Positions 28,676 to 38,220 of a stretch of DNA of 64,000 nt are shown here, in pieces. The notes below the pieces were generated by a model that made no database searches, had not been told where the DNA came from, and saw only the letters and a program-made list of their open reading frames with translations. The stretch is from NCBI RefSeq assembly GCF_000735045.1, contig NZ_JPOQ01000074.1:1-64000 (forward strand), given 5' to 3'. Every line of letters starts with the position of its first letter. The first letter of the stretch is position 1. The position numbers and the translations under genes were made by a program. Source of the DNA: Ferrovum myxofaciens. GTDB lineage: Bacteria > Pseudomonadota > Gammaproteobacteria > Burkholderiales > Ferrovaceae.

Positions 28676-29131
28676 ATGACTTCTTCAAGTGCAGAGGGTT
28701 TGGAAAGCGCCGGCATGGTCCGGGTCATTCTCGGGCCAGCAGGTTTCTTGTGGGTTCCTTGGAGTCTGGGCAATCTGGTGGGACTCTGGACCCTTTGCCA
28801 TTGTACCGCCCGTTTGGGGATTCTGGCTTGTTTTGGGGGCTGTGTGCAAGGATTGATTGCTGGATGGGAAGCACGTTCTTTGGCAAAGCGAAGCCAGCAC
28901 GCAGTGAATCGCCTGGATTTGTCCTGTCGCGGCGAGGTGCTGGTGCATCGTTGTTCTGGGGAGCGGCAGCGTGGACGGGTAGGCGTGGGATGCCGAGTGA
29001 GTCCCTTTCTCGTCATTCTGTATTGGCGCGAGGAAACAGGGCGGTATGCGGAACCCGTGGTTTTGGATGAACAGAGTGCTGCCCCGGAAAAATTGCGTAA
29101 ACTGCGGGTCTTGTTGCGGCATCCGTTATAA
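28676..29131 (+). CDS. YgfX-like (DUF1434) membrane-associated protein
   Basis: This 151-residue protein has two close hydrophobic segments in its first half (LGPAGFLWVPWSLGNLVG and ARLGILACFGGCVQGLI), followed by a soluble tail ending in QSAAPEKLRKLRVLLRHPL. That architecture and the end motif resemble YgfX/CptA proteins, which in E. coli pair with SdhE. No sdhE is next to it here. ATG 28676 has a strong GGAGGGAGGAG ribosome site; an upstream in-frame ATG at 28655 lacks one. It is divergent from ygfZ and followed by purL. Confidence 0.55.
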   Translation: MTSSSAEGLESAGMVRVILGPAGFLWVPWSLGNLVGLWTLCHCTARLGILACFGGCVQGLIAGWEARSLAKRSQHAVNRLDLSCRGEVLVHRCSGERQRGRVGVGCRVSPFLVILYWREETGRYAEPVVLDEQSAAPEKLRKLRVLLRHPL

Positions 29132-29132
29132 T
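29127..29132 (+). promoter_or_regulatory. Candidate -10 box for purL
   Basis: A perfect TATAAT overlaps the stop codon of the preceding gene, 32 bases before the purL ATG. I find no convincing -35 box 16-18 bases upstream, so activity is uncertain. Confidence 0.35.
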
Positions 29133-29164
29133 TGGAGGTTTATTCCCTCTGAGGGTCCCCGCCC

Positions 29165-32100
29165 ATGACCTCTTCCCTGGTTACCCTGCCTGGCCCTCGT
29201 GCCCTTTCCAAATTTCGTGTGACGCGTGAGTTGGCGCGGTTTCAGGCACAACAGATCCCTGTGATTCATTTGGACGCAAACTTTTTTCACTGTGCGGAGG
29301 TGGCAGGGGCCTGGAATGAAGAAAAGCACCGACGTCTGAAAGATCTCCTGACTTATGGATCCAGGGAAAACGAGGATACTTCCGGCCCACACCATGAGCC
29401 TGAATTGAAACTATGGGTGGTTCCGCGTTTGGGTACCCTCTCCCCTTGGTCGAGCAAGGCCACGGAAATCGCCCAGCGTTGTGGTTTGAGCGAAATCAAC
29501 CGGATCGAGCGCGGCATTTTGATTCAGGTATGGGCAAGACGTGCATTGACGACCGGGGAACAGGACGGGGTGCGGATTCAGTTGCATGACTCCATGACCG
29601 AATCGGTCCTGGGGGATATGTCTGAAATCAAACGCCTGTTCGAACTTCAGGCGCCTCAGCCCCTGATTTCCATCCCTCTTCAAGGGCAAGGACGAGGGGC
29701 CCTGGAAGCAGCCAATGGAGACTATGGCTTGGCCTTGGCGGAAGATGAAATCGACTATCTATTGAAACTCTACCAAACCGCAGGACGGGATCCGACAGAT
29801 GCGGAATTATTGATGTTTGCCCAGGCCAATTCCGAACATTGCCGACACAAGATCTTCAATGCCTCCTGGGTGATCGATGGAGAACCTCAGACGGAGTCGT
29901 TATTTTCCATGATTCGGGCGACCCATGCGGCTCACCCCGCAGGGACCGTGGTGGCATACGCCGATAATGCTGCCATCCTGCAGGGGGGGGAGAGTGAACG
30001 TTTTTATCCGGAACCGGATTCCGGAATTTATCACTTTCATTCCCAGTTGACCCACCCCCTCATCAAGGTGGAAACGCACAATCACCCCACCGCCATCGCG
30101 CCCTTTCCGGGGGCTGCAACGGGCAGTGGTGGAGAGATTCGGGACGAAGCTGCTACCGGTCGAGGGGCCAAGCCAAAGGCCGGATTGAGCGGATTTGCCG
30201 TTTCGAATCTCCATCTGCCCAATTTTGCCCAACCCTGGGAGTCGGGTACGGACAGCAAGCCCGCCCGCATGGCCTCCGCTCTTTCCATCATGATCGAAGG
30301 GCCTCTGGGCAGTGCTGCTTTCAATAACGAATTCGGTCGCCCTCAACTGGCCGGCTTCTTTCGTACCTTCGATGCCTGGGTACAGGGGCAGCGCTGGGGG
30401 TACCACAAACCCATCATGCTGGCTGGTGGACTGGGCGCCATCGATGACCGACAGGCTTTCAAACGTCCCCTTGATCCGGGTTGTTTGTTCATTCAACTGG
30501 GGGGACCCGGTCTGCGTATCGGCTTGGGTGGTGGAGCGGCCTCTTCGGTGCACAGTGGCGCCAATACGGAAGCCCTGGATTTTGATTCCGTGCAACGGGC
30601 CAACCCGGAGATGCAGCGCCGGGCTCAGGAAGTGATCGATCGTTGTTGGCAGATGGAGGAGCACAACCCCATCCTGGCCATTCACGATGTGGGAGCGGGC
30701 GGTCTGTCCAACGCTTTCCCTGAATTGGCTCATGACGGAGGAGTGGGTGCTCACTTCGATCTGCGTCGGATTCCTTCCCTGGAGCCGGGGATGTCGCCCC
30801 GTGAAATCTGGAGTAACGAGGCCCAGGAACGGTTCGTTCTGGCCATCGATCCCCTCCGTCTGGAAGAGTTTTCTGCGCTTTGCGCCCGGGAATCCTGTCC
30901 CTTTGCCGTCGTGGGCAAGGGGACCCGGGAGAAACTTCTGCAGGTAGAGGATCCCCTTCTGGGTCAGATACCGGTCCACATGGAACTGGAAGCACTGCTG
31001 GGCAAACCTCCCCGTATGGTACGTTCTGTCGTACACGAAAGTCGGCTTCTGACAGAACTCGAATTGCCGCCCGTGGCCGAGAACTTCCTGGAAGCGTTGA
31101 CCCGCGTCCTGCATTTGCCCGCCGTAGCAGACAAGACTTTTCTCGTTACCATCGGGGATCGGACGGTGGGGGGGCTCTGTGCGCGTGACCCTTGTGTCGG
31201 GCCGTGGCAGGTACCGGTGGCGGATGTGGCGGTGACGGCGGCAGATTTTGTGAATACGCGAGGGGAAGCCTTTGCCCTGGGCGAACGCTCACCCCTGGCG
31301 CTCCTCTCTGGTCCGGCTTCCGGGCGCATGGCCGTGGGAGAGGCTCTCACCAACCTGGCTGCTGCACAGGTTTCTTTGGAACAGGTGCGACTTTCCGCCA
31401 ACTGGATGGCAGCGGCCGGAGCGCCCGGAGAAGATGCCCTGCTCTTTGATACGGTACGGGCTACTCGCGACCTGTGTATCGCCCTTGGGGTCAGTATCCC
31501 GGTGGGAAAGGATTCTCTGTCCATGCGCACGCGCTGGCAAGATGATCAGGGATCGGTGCAGCAGGTAACCTCTCCGCTGTCCTTGGTGGTGACGGCTTTT
31601 GCCCGCTGTGCAGATATTCGGACCACCTGGACACCGGAACTGAATTCGGATGCGGAGCCCACGGAGTTATGGTTGATCGACCTGGGTCGTCAACGTCTGG
31701 GAGGAAGTGCACTGGCTCAGGTGTATGGGCAGGTGGGACATCAGGCACCGGATCTGGAAGATCCCGCATTACTGAAAGGGTTTTTTGAGTCTTTGCAGGC
31801 GCTTCGTCAGGCGGACATCATTTTGTCCTACCATGATCGATCCGATGGGGGGGTGGTGGTCACGCTTCTTGAAATGTTATTTGCGTCAAGGCGGGGGATG
31901 ACCCTCGATCTTGGGGCAGGAGTCCCTTCTGAACAAGGGTGGGCGTTCTGCTTCAACGAGGAATTGGGGGCGGTGGTTCAAGTGCGTCAGGTGCACCGGG
32001 CTCTATTCAAGGAAACGCTGGCGCGTCATGGATTGGGCGAGGCCGCGTACCTTCTGGGCGTTCCCGATGAGGGCGGACGCTTTCGAATTCAGTGGAGACA

Positions 32101-33067
32101 CCAGGTTTGGCTGGATGAAGCGGTATCGGATTTGCATCGTCGTTGGGCGGAAACCTCTTTTCGCATCCAGCAATTGCGGGATCATCCAGACTGTGCGGCA
32201 GAAGCCCATGCTCGGATTGGTCAGGAGGCAGGGTTATCTAGCGCACTCACTTATGGGACGGATCAGGATATCGCCCTTCCTTACCTCCTCAAGGGAGCAC
32301 GGCCCCGTGTTGCGATTCTGCGCGAGCAAGGGGTCAATGGACAGGTGGAAATGGCCATGGCTTTTGATCGTGCGGGGTTCGAGGCGGTGGATGTGCCCAT
32401 GAATGACCTGCGTTCCGGTCGTCAGGATCTTCAGTCCTTTGCGGGTTTTGCTGCCTGTGGCGGATTTTCTTTTGGCGATGTGCTGGGAGCTGGCGGGGGC
32501 TGGGCAAAATCCATCCTGTTCGATGAAGCCATGCGGGCACGTTTCGAGACCTTTTTTCAGCGCAGTGATACGTTTGCACTGGGCGTATGCAATGGGTGTC
32601 AGATGATGAGTGTGCTCTCTCCCCTGATTCCGGGAGCTTCCCACTGGCCTCGATTTGAGCGCAATCGTTCGGAGCAGTTTGAGGCACGACTGATCATGGT
32701 GGAAGTGCTGGATACGCCTTCGCTCTTTTTGAAGGGTATGGCAGGAAGCCGAATTCCCGTGCCGGTAGCCCATGGCGAGGGACGGGCAGAATTTCATGGT
32801 GAAGCGCAACGAATCGCTGCACGCCCCTGGGTGACCCTGCGTTATGTGGAGGGGGATGGGCAACTCGCCAAAACCTATCCCGCCAATCCCAACGGTTCGC
32901 CGGAGGGGATTGCCGGACTGACGACGCCCGATGGCCGGTTTACCATTTGCATGCCGCATCCGGAAAGATTGGTTCGTTCCGTGCAAGGGTCCTGGAAAGC
33001 CCCGGAATGGGGTCAGGATGGCCCATGGATGCGCATGTTTCGAAACGCACGGGCTTTTCTGGGCTAG
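29165..33067 (+). CDS. purL: Phosphoribosylformylglycinamidine synthase PurL
   Basis: PurL makes FGAM from FGAR, glutamine and ATP in purine synthesis. The 1300-residue protein is the large single-chain proteobacterial form: an N-terminal PurS-like domain, a linker, two tandem FGAM synthase halves (with [21 protein letters not shown] and GGLGAIDD in the first), and a C-terminal glutamine amidotransferase with the nucleophile region [11 protein letters not shown] and the late [15 protein letters not shown] ribosome site is eight bases upstream. Its last codons form part of a terminator hairpin. Confidence 0.97.
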   Translation: MTSSLVTLPGPRALSKFRVTRELARFQAQQIPVIHLDANFFHCAEVAGAWNEEKHRRLKDLLTYGSRENEDTSGPHHEPELKLWVVPRLGTLSPWSSKATEIAQRCGLSEINRIERGILIQVWARRALTTGEQDGVRIQLHDSMTESVLGDMSEIKRLFELQAPQPLISIPLQGQGRGALEAANGDYGLALAEDEIDYLLKLYQTAGRDPTDAELLMFAQANSEHCRHKIFNASWVIDGEPQTESLFSMIRATHAAHPAGTVVAYADNAAILQGGESERFYPEPDSGIYHFHSQLTHPLIKVETHNHPTAIAPFPGAATGSGGEIRDEAATGRGAKPKAGLSGFAVSNLHLPNFAQPWESGTDSKPARMASALSIMIEGPLGSAAFNNEFGRPQLAGFFRTFDAWVQGQRWGYHKPIMLAGGLGAIDDRQAFKRPLDPGCLFIQLGGPGLRIGLGGGAASSVHSGANTEALDFDSVQRANPEMQRRAQEVIDRCWQMEEHNPILAIHDVGAGGLSNAFPELAHDGGVGAHFDLRRIPSLEPGMSPREIWSNEAQERFVLAIDPLRLEEFSALCARESCPFAVVGKGTREKLLQVEDPLLGQIPVHMELEALLGKPPRMVRSVVHESRLLTELELPPVAENFLEALTRVLHLPAVADKTFLVTIGDRTVGGLCARDPCVGPWQVPVADVAVTAADFVNTRGEAFALGERSPLALLSGPASGRMAVGEALTNLAAAQVSLEQVRLSANWMAAAGAPGEDALLFDTVRATRDLCIALGVSIPVGKDSLSMRTRWQDDQGSVQQVTSPLSLVVTAFARCADIRTTWTPELNSDAEPTELWLIDLGRQRLGGSALAQVYGQVGHQAPDLEDPALLKGFFESLQALRQADIILSYHDRSDGGVVVTLLEMLFASRRGMTLDLGAGVPSEQGWAFCFNEELGAVVQVRQVHRALFKETLARHGLGEAAYLLGVPDEGGRFRIQWRHQVWLDEAVSDLHRRWAETSFRIQQLRDHPDCAAEAHARIGQEAGLSSALTYGTDQDIALPYLLKGARPRVAILREQGVNGQVEMAMAFDRAGFEAVDVPMNDLRSGRQDLQSFAGFAACGGFSFGDVLGAGGGWAKSILFDEAMRARFETFFQRSDTFALGVCNGCQMMSVLSPLIPGASHWPRFERNRSEQFEARLIMVEVLDTPSLFLKGMAGSRIPVPVAHGEGRAEFHGEAQRIAARPWVTLRYVEGDGQLAKTYPANPNGSPEGIAGLTTPDGRFTICMPHPERLVRSVQGSWKAPEWGQDGPWMRMFRNARAFLG

Positions 33068-33098
33068 TCTAGTCTGCTCCCAGGAAAGCCCGTGTTTT
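33048..33098 (+). terminator. Rho-independent terminator of purL
   Basis: CACGGGCTTTTCTGGG (33048-33063) pairs over 16 positions, with one G-U, with CCCAGGAAAGCCCGTG (33079-33094). A 15-base loop separates them, and TTTT follows at 33095-33098. The left arm lies inside the last purL codons and the stop codon is in the loop. Confidence 0.75.
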
Positions 33099-33144
33099 AC
33101 AAGGCACCGCCCGACCCACTGGCCGGGCGCGGATTAAACAAGGA

Positions 33145-33978
33145 TTACTCGCCTTCCACCTTGGCTTTGCTGCGCAATTGCTGGATATACTCGCCAAAAG
33201 CCTGTTGTTCCCGCGCCTGAGCCAGGCGACCCTTCATTTCGTCAAAGGGAGGAGCTTTCAGGGGGCGAATGTCCAGTACGCGGATGACGTGGTAACCAAA
33301 GGGCGATTTCACCGGGGTGGTGGAAGTTTCGCCTTTCTTTAATTTGACCATGGCGTCGCCAAAGTTTTTGTCGTAGGTGGCGGGAGCAGCCCAATCCAAC
33401 TTTCCGCCATTGGCCTTGGAGCCGGGATCGATACTGTTTTCCTTGGCTAATTTCTCAAAACTGGCGCCTTTTTTGAGTTGATCGATGATTTTCTGGGCAT
33501 CTCCTTCTTTGGCAACCAGAATATGCTCGGTCAAGTATTCGTGATCCCCCAGTTCGGCCTTCATGCGGTCATAGTCGGCATGAATGGTCTGATCGCTCAC
33601 TGGGTGGTCCTTGATCCAGCGAGACTGGAAGGCTCGGACCGTGAGTTGTTGACGCATCAGGTCGATTTGGGCTTGCAGATTGGGGTCCTTGGTAACACCC
33701 TCTTTGCGCGCCTGATCATTGATTAATTCCAAAGCCACCAGATTGTCGCGTACGGCATGATCCAGTTCGGGACCTGCGGCATGTCCCTGAGCGATCTGCA
33801 TATCGGTGACGAGTTTGATGCGTGCGCTGGGAATGGTGCTGCCGTTGACCACAAGCGGAGCGCTGGAAACTGCGGATGAATTAGGGGAGGTCGGCTGACT
33901 TTGCTCGGCATAGGCGAGGGTCAAGGCCAAAGATCCACCAACCAGTGTCAGGGACAGGAGGGTTTGCTTCAGTTTCAT
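33145..33978 (-). CDS. Periplasmic PpiC-type peptidyl-prolyl isomerase
   Basis: This protein should fold exported proteins in the periplasm. From ATG 33978 it has 277 residues: a signal peptide (KLKQTLLSLTLVGGSLALTLAYA), a SurA/PrsA-like N-terminal helical part, and a parvulin rotamase domain (YLTEHILVAKEGDAQ to FGYHVIRVLDIRP, about residues 140-240). The start is set by an AAAAGGA ribosome site nine bases upstream; an in-frame ATG at 33987 sits too close to it. It is the last gene of the yciB-bolA-ppiC set, a common betaproteobacterial trio. Confidence 0.9.
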   Translation of the reverse strand: MKLKQTLLSLTLVGGSLALTLAYAEQSQPTSPNSSAVSSAPLVVNGSTIPSARIKLVTDMQIAQGHAAGPELDHAVRDNLVALELINDQARKEGVTKDPNLQAQIDLMRQQLTVRAFQSRWIKDHPVSDQTIHADYDRMKAELGDHEYLTEHILVAKEGDAQKIIDQLKKGASFEKLAKENSIDPGSKANGGKLDWAAPATYDKNFGDAMVKLKKGETSTTPVKSPFGYHVIRVLDIRPLKAPPFDEMKGRLAQAREQQAFGEYIQQLRSKAKVEGE

Positions 33979-34018
33979 CAATGACATTCCTTTTAGGAGG
34001 GAAGGGAGATAATTACAC

Positions 34019-34276
34019 TCAGGGGCTCTGCACGTCAAGTTGCAGGGCATGAATTTCTTTGCTCATCAGAGAACTCAGTGCGGTGTGGACCATGCGGTGA
34101 GCCTCCAGGCGGGAACGATGACGAAAGGCTTCTGCCACGATCTTTACCCGATAATGCCCCCCACCCTCCCGTGCGCCGGGATGACCCAGATGCTGGGCGC
34201 TGTCATCCTGTATTTCCAGGATTGACGGGGAAAGGTGAATCAAGCAGGCGCGGATCTGTTCTGCCGTGGAAGTCAT
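34019..34276 (-). CDS. bolA: BolA family protein
   Basis: BolA proteins bind monothiol glutaredoxins and [2Fe-2S] clusters and influence iron handling and stress morphology. The 85-residue protein has the class II KH-like fold, with HYRVKIVAEAF and the conserved SRLEAHRMVHTAL segment. It overlaps yciB by four bases, so the two are probably co-translated. Confidence 0.9.
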   Translation of the reverse strand: MTSTAEQIRACLIHLSPSILEIQDDSAQHLGHPGAREGGGHYRVKIVAEAFRHRSRLEAHRMVHTALSSLMSKEIHALQLDVQSP

Positions 34277-34830
34277 GTGCGATCCTCGAGAAAGCGAGAG
34301 AGATAAATTCCCTGGGCGATCACGAAGACCACCATCAAGGCCATCAGTCCAAAGACCTTGAATTTGACCCAGATGGCCTCAGGATAGGAAAAGGCTACAT
34401 AAAGGTTGAGCAGTCCCAGTACCATGAAAAAGAAACTCCAGGCCAGATTCAGACGGGTCCAGATGGGTTCTGGCAGGTGCATCTGGTGGGACAGAACGGC
34501 TTTGAGCGGATTGCGTTTGAGTAACAAGGGACCCAAGGCCAGAATGGCGGCAAAGATCCAGTAGAGAACCGTGGGTTTCCAACGAATGAATACGGTGGCT
34601 TCGAGTCCGGGAATCGGGTGCAGGTGTGTCCAGAGAGTCAGGCCGCCAAAGATCGTGATGACCGAGAAACCGATCCAGGCGGTGAGATCCACGGGTTTGC
34701 GGCACAGGAGCAGACTGCCGATCTGGAGGATGCTGGCTGCAATGGCCGTACCGGTGGCCCAATAAATCCCTCCCCACTGATAGGCGATGAAAAACAGAAC
34801 CACTGGGAAAATATCAAACAGAAATTTCAT
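34273..34830 (-). CDS. yciB: Septation/inner membrane protein YciB (IspZ)
   Basis: YciB is an inner-membrane protein linked to septation and envelope synthesis. From ATG 34830 the 185-residue protein begins MKFLFDIFPVVLFFIAY, the usual family start, and has about five membrane helices with ATGTAIAAS and WKPTVLYW. The frame continues to 34929, but the upstream part has no family similarity. The start lacks a clear ribosome site. It heads the yciB-bolA-ppiC run. Confidence 0.93.
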   Translation of the reverse strand: MKFLFDIFPVVLFFIAYQWGGIYWATGTAIAASILQIGSLLLCRKPVDLTAWIGFSVITIFGGLTLWTHLHPIPGLEATVFIRWKPTVLYWIFAAILALGPLLLKRNPLKAVLSHQMHLPEPIWTRLNLAWSFFFMVLGLLNLYVAFSYPEAIWVKFKVFGLMALMVVFVIAQGIYLSRFLEDRT

Positions 34831-34974
34831 ACGCACGCAGTAGAAGTCGGGAATGAAAGCAATGTACCATAAAAACAGTTTGTTATCTAAGTTCGTGGAA
34901 TCGTGGGATGAGGTTGATTCGCGCATCATCGAGGAGTTTGATATGATGGTCCTCCTAAAGGCTTACCTATTTTA

Positions 34975-35844
34975 ATGAAAAACATAGACTTGCATAACCA
35001 TTCCCAGATTTCTGATGGGCTCCTGACACCACGCGCCGTGGTGGAGTTGGCGGTGGCCAATGGGGTGACGGGGTTTGCTTTGACCGATCATGACAATCTG
35101 GCTGGACTGGACGAGGCTCAAGCCGTGGCCACTCAGTTGGGGCTGGACTTCATTCCGGGTGTGGAAGTGTCAGTGACCTGGAATCGTCACACGATCCACG
35201 TAGTGGGATTGGGGGTGGTGCGTACAACTCCTGTCTTGCAGGAGGGATTGGCCAAGCTTCGTCTGGGGCGCCAGGATCGAGCGGAACGCATTGCCTATGA
35301 ACTGGCGCGCGCGGGAATTTCAGGGGCTCTGGAAGGCGCGCGACGCCATGCGCATAACCCGGAAATTCTGGCGCGTCCCCATTTTGCGCGTTATTTGGTG
35401 GAGCAAAAGGTGGCGCGGGACGTGGCCACGGTATTCAAGCGCTTTCTGGTCAAAGGGAAGCCGGGTTATGTCAGCCATGTTTGGGCGGAATTGGGGGATG
35501 CGGTATCGTGGATTCAGGCGGCCCATGGGTTGGCGATCCTGGCGCATCCCGGCCGTTATCCCTTGTCTGGAAAGGAATTGGCACAGTTGCTCGATGAATT
35601 TGTCGAGGCCGGGGGGCGCGGGTTGGAAGTGGTGACGGCCAACCATACCCGTGAGCAAGTCGATGAATTTGCGCACCAGGCCAACAAGCATCAATTACTC
35701 GCCTCCCGAGGGTCGGATTACCATGGTCCTGGTGAAAGTCGTTTTGAGCCGGGGCGTTTACCCCCCTTGCCCGCGCATTGTCATCCGGTCTGGGAAGATC
35801 CGTCTTTGAGCAACTATTTTCATCCTGAACTCCAGGGAGTTTGA
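34975..35844 (+). CDS. rnm: PHP-domain 5'-3' exoribonuclease (RNase AM / TrpH)
   Basis: The 289-residue protein is a PHP phosphoesterase with metal-ligand motifs DLHNHSQISDG (residues 5-15), LTDHDN and the later AHPGRYPL and SDYHGP. The E. coli homologue (YciV/TrpH) trims 5' ends of rRNAs and hydrolyses nucleoside 3',5'-bisphosphates. It lies just before trpS, a position common in this class. The 144-base gap upstream holds AT-rich stretches (TTGATT at 34914, TATGAT at 34942) but with poor promoter spacing. Confidence 0.9.
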   Translation: MKNIDLHNHSQISDGLLTPRAVVELAVANGVTGFALTDHDNLAGLDEAQAVATQLGLDFIPGVEVSVTWNRHTIHVVGLGVVRTTPVLQEGLAKLRLGRQDRAERIAYELARAGISGALEGARRHAHNPEILARPHFARYLVEQKVARDVATVFKRFLVKGKPGYVSHVWAELGDAVSWIQAAHGLAILAHPGRYPLSGKELAQLLDEFVEAGGRGLEVVTANHTREQVDEFAHQANKHQLLASRGSDYHGPGESRFEPGRLPPLPAHCHPVWEDPSLSNYFHPELQGV

Positions 35845-35847
35845 TGT

Positions 35848-37050
35848 ATGTATCCTGATCGCGTGTTGTCGGGCATGCGCCCCACAGGGGCACTTCACCT
35901 AGGTCATTATCACGGGGTTTTGAAAAACTGGATCAAGATTCAGCATGAATTCGAATGCCTGTTCATGGTGGCCGACTGGCATGCCTTGACCACACATTAC
36001 GACTCTACCCTGGGGTTGGAGAACCATGTCTGGGAGATGGTGGTGGACTGGCTGGCTGCCGGAGTAGACCCCAATCAGGCTACCCTGTTCATTCAATCCA
36101 GAGTTCCGGAGCATGCAGAGTTACACCTGCTTCTGTCCATGGTGACGCCGGTGGGATGGTTGGAACGGGTGCCCACCTACAAGGAGCAGCAGCAGAAACT
36201 AACCGATCGTGACCTGTCGTCTTACGGTTTTCTGGGCTATCCGCTCCTGCAGGCTGCGGATATTCTGTTGTATCGCGCCAATCGGGTGCCGGTGGGCGAA
36301 GATCAGGTACCTCACATCGAGTTTGCACGGGAAGTGGCGCGCCGTTTCAACCATTTTTATGGGCGTGAGAAGGATTTTGAAGCTAATGCCCTGGAAGCGG
36401 CACGCAAGATGGGCAACAAGAGGTCACGCCTGTATCTGGAATTGCGCACCCGTTATACGGAACGGGGCGATGCAGAGGCGTTGCTGGCGGCCCGTGATTT
36501 ACTTGCCGAAGCTCAAAATCTTTCCCTGGGAGACCGTGAACGTCTTTTTGGCTACCTGGAAGGGAATGCCAAGCCCATTCTGGCCGAGCCCCAGGCGCTC
36601 TTGACCGAGGCCTCGCGCTTGCCAGGCCTGGATGGCCAAAAAATGGCTAAATCCTACGGAAACACCCTGCCCCTGCGTTTGTCGGAAGAGGCTTTGGCCC
36701 ACAAGATCAGCACCATGAAAACCGACGAAGCAAGAAAATTACGTACGGATCCCGGAGAGCCAACCCGTTGTCCCGTCTATGCTTTTCACAAACTTTACAG
36801 CGATGAAAAAACCCTGACGTGGGTGGAGGATGGATGTCGGACTGCCGGGATTGGGTGCGTTCAGTGCAAGCAACCGATCATCGAGCAGGTCATTCTCGAA
36901 TTGCGCCCCTTGCGTGAGCGGGCTCAGTTGTATCAGGAAGATCCCACCCTGGTGCGTAATATCATTGCGGATGGATGCGAGCGAGCCCGCCGTCTGGCCT
37001 GCGATACCCTGCGTGATGTCCGTGAAGCCATGGGCCTGGTGTATTCATGA
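35848..37050 (+). CDS. trpS: Tryptophanyl-tRNA synthetase
   Basis: TrpRS charges tRNA-Trp. The 400-residue class I synthetase has the HIGH motif as HLGH (residues 17-20) and the KMSKS motif as KMAKS, followed by YGNTLPL. The length fits the longer betaproteobacterial type, which carries an insert relative to the ~335-residue E. coli enzyme. AGGGAG sits eight bases before ATG 35848. The stop overlaps the start of the scpA-scpB remnant by four bases. Confidence 0.95.
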   Translation: MYPDRVLSGMRPTGALHLGHYHGVLKNWIKIQHEFECLFMVADWHALTTHYDSTLGLENHVWEMVVDWLAAGVDPNQATLFIQSRVPEHAELHLLLSMVTPVGWLERVPTYKEQQQKLTDRDLSSYGFLGYPLLQAADILLYRANRVPVGEDQVPHIEFAREVARRFNHFYGREKDFEANALEAARKMGNKRSRLYLELRTRYTERGDAEALLAARDLLAEAQNLSLGDRERLFGYLEGNAKPILAEPQALLTEASRLPGLDGQKMAKSYGNTLPLRLSEEALAHKISTMKTDEARKLRTDPGEPTRCPVYAFHKLYSDEKTLTWVEDGCRTAGIGCVQCKQPIIEQVILELRPLRERAQLYQEDPTLVRNIIADGCERARRLACDTLRDVREAMGLVYS

Positions 37051-37388
37051 ACCAGGAAGTGGTGGCCTTCGAGTATCCGGAGGCCAGGGTCAAGGGAGCA
37101 TTTTTCTCGGCCTGGCCCAAAGATCTCTATATCCCTCCCGAAGCCCTGGAAATTTTTCTCGAACAGTTTGAAGGGCCTTTGGATTTGTCGTCCTCTCCGA
37201 TACTCAAAACACTGGAAGAACGTGGATGGATCGAAGCCGTGGGCCAACGGGAAACACCGGGGCGCCCCACGCTGTTTGGTACGACCCGAAATTTTCTGGA
37301 TCATCTCGGACTGCGCACCTTGCGCGATTTGCCTGCACTGGATGGACACACAGAAGGAAATGAAAATGGAACCCCAGCGCTTACATAA
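37047..37388 (+). CDS. scpA-scpB deletion remnant (in-frame fusion, 113 aa)
   Basis: This short frame joins the start of one condensin gene to the end of another. Residues 1-47 read like the N-terminus of ScpA (WPKDLYIPPEALEIFLE then FEGPLDL), which normally continues for about 200 more residues. Directly after FEGPLDL the sequence becomes the last part of ScpB: ILKTLEERGWIEAVGQR, TPGRPTLFGTTRNFLDHLGLRTL, DLPAL, the second winged helix. An internal deletion of roughly 1 kb would explain this. The fusion keeps an ATGA overlap with trpS and runs 23 bases into rluB. It cannot act as a normal kleisin; whether the fused peptide is made or useful is unknown. Confidence 0.85.
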   Translation: MNQEVVAFEYPEARVKGAFFSAWPKDLYIPPEALEIFLEQFEGPLDLSSSPILKTLEERGWIEAVGQRETPGRPTLFGTTRNFLDHLGLRTLRDLPALDGHTEGNENGTPALT

Positions 37389-38220
37389 GGTATTGGCCCA
37401 GTCCGGAGTCGGTTCGCGGCGGGAAATGGAAGCTTTGATCGAAGCAGGAGAGGTTCGGGTGAATGGGGCAGTGGCCCAGGTGGGGTCGCAGGTGAGCCCT
37501 GGGGATCGGGTCACCGTACGGGGACGGCCGGTACGGCTAAAGTTTGCCGAAGCGCAGGTTCGAATCCTGCTTTACCACAAGCCTGAGGGTGAAATCGTCA
37601 GTCGTGATGATCCCGATGGGAGAGCTACGGTGTTTGCCACCTTGCCCAAACTCAAAGGGGAAAAATGGGTCAGCGTGGGACGACTGGACTATAACACCAG
37701 TGGACTTCTGATTTTTACCACCAGCGGCGCTTTGGCGCATCGCCTGACCCACCCCAGTTTTGAAATTGAACGGGAATATGCTGTGCGTGTCGTGGGTGAA
37801 TTGAACGACCTGCAAATGCAGCAGTCCTGTCATGAAATCTTGTTGGAGGATGGTCCGGCTCGTTTTGAAGCCATTCGGGATCAGGGGGGAGAAGGGACCA
37901 ATCACTGGTATCAGGTGGTATTGAAGGAAGGAAGAAACCGTGAAGTACGGCGGATGTTTGCCGCATTGGGGTGTATGGTGGGGCGTTTGATGCGCGTTCG
38001 TTTTGGACTCATTGGATTACCCCCCCGCCTCAAGCGGGGCCATTTCGAAGAATTGGATGCGCGCGCCGTGCAACGGGTTCTGGACTGGGCAGGGATGACC
38101 CCGGTCATTCAGGAAGAAAAGAGGGCACCGGGGCAACCCAACTTGCGTCCTAAGACCCCAAGGCCGCGTACGGGAGTGCAAAGACAAACCGGTTCCCCGC
38201 GGAAAGATCGAGCCAGATAA
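37366..38220 (+). CDS. rluB: 23S rRNA pseudouridine(2605) synthase RluB
   Basis: RluB isomerises U2605 in 23S rRNA. From ATG 37366, with AGAAGGA seven bases upstream, the 284-residue protein has an S4 RNA-binding domain (RLHKVLAQSGVGSRREME, residues 5-22 onward) and a pseudouridine synthase domain with GRLDYNTSG (catalytic Asp108). A basic tail follows. Its 3' end overlaps the convergent prmB gene by 71 bases, which is unusually long. Two in-frame ATGs slightly upstream are possible. Confidence 0.93.
   Translation: MEPQRLHKVLAQSGVGSRREMEALIEAGEVRVNGAVAQVGSQVSPGDRVTVRGRPVRLKFAEAQVRILLYHKPEGEIVSRDDPDGRATVFATLPKLKGEKWVSVGRLDYNTSGLLIFTTSGALAHRLTHPSFEIEREYAVRVVGELNDLQMQQSCHEILLEDGPARFEAIRDQGGEGTNHWYQVVLKEGRNREVRRMFAALGCMVGRLMRVRFGLIGLPPRLKRGHFEELDARAVQRVLDWAGMTPVIQEEKRAPGQPNLRPKTPRPRTGVQRQTGSPRKDRAR

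Noticed and set aside
33109-33129. GC palindrome CGCCCG/CGGGCG as a ppiC terminator
   Set aside because: The stem is short and no U-run follows it on the minus strand.
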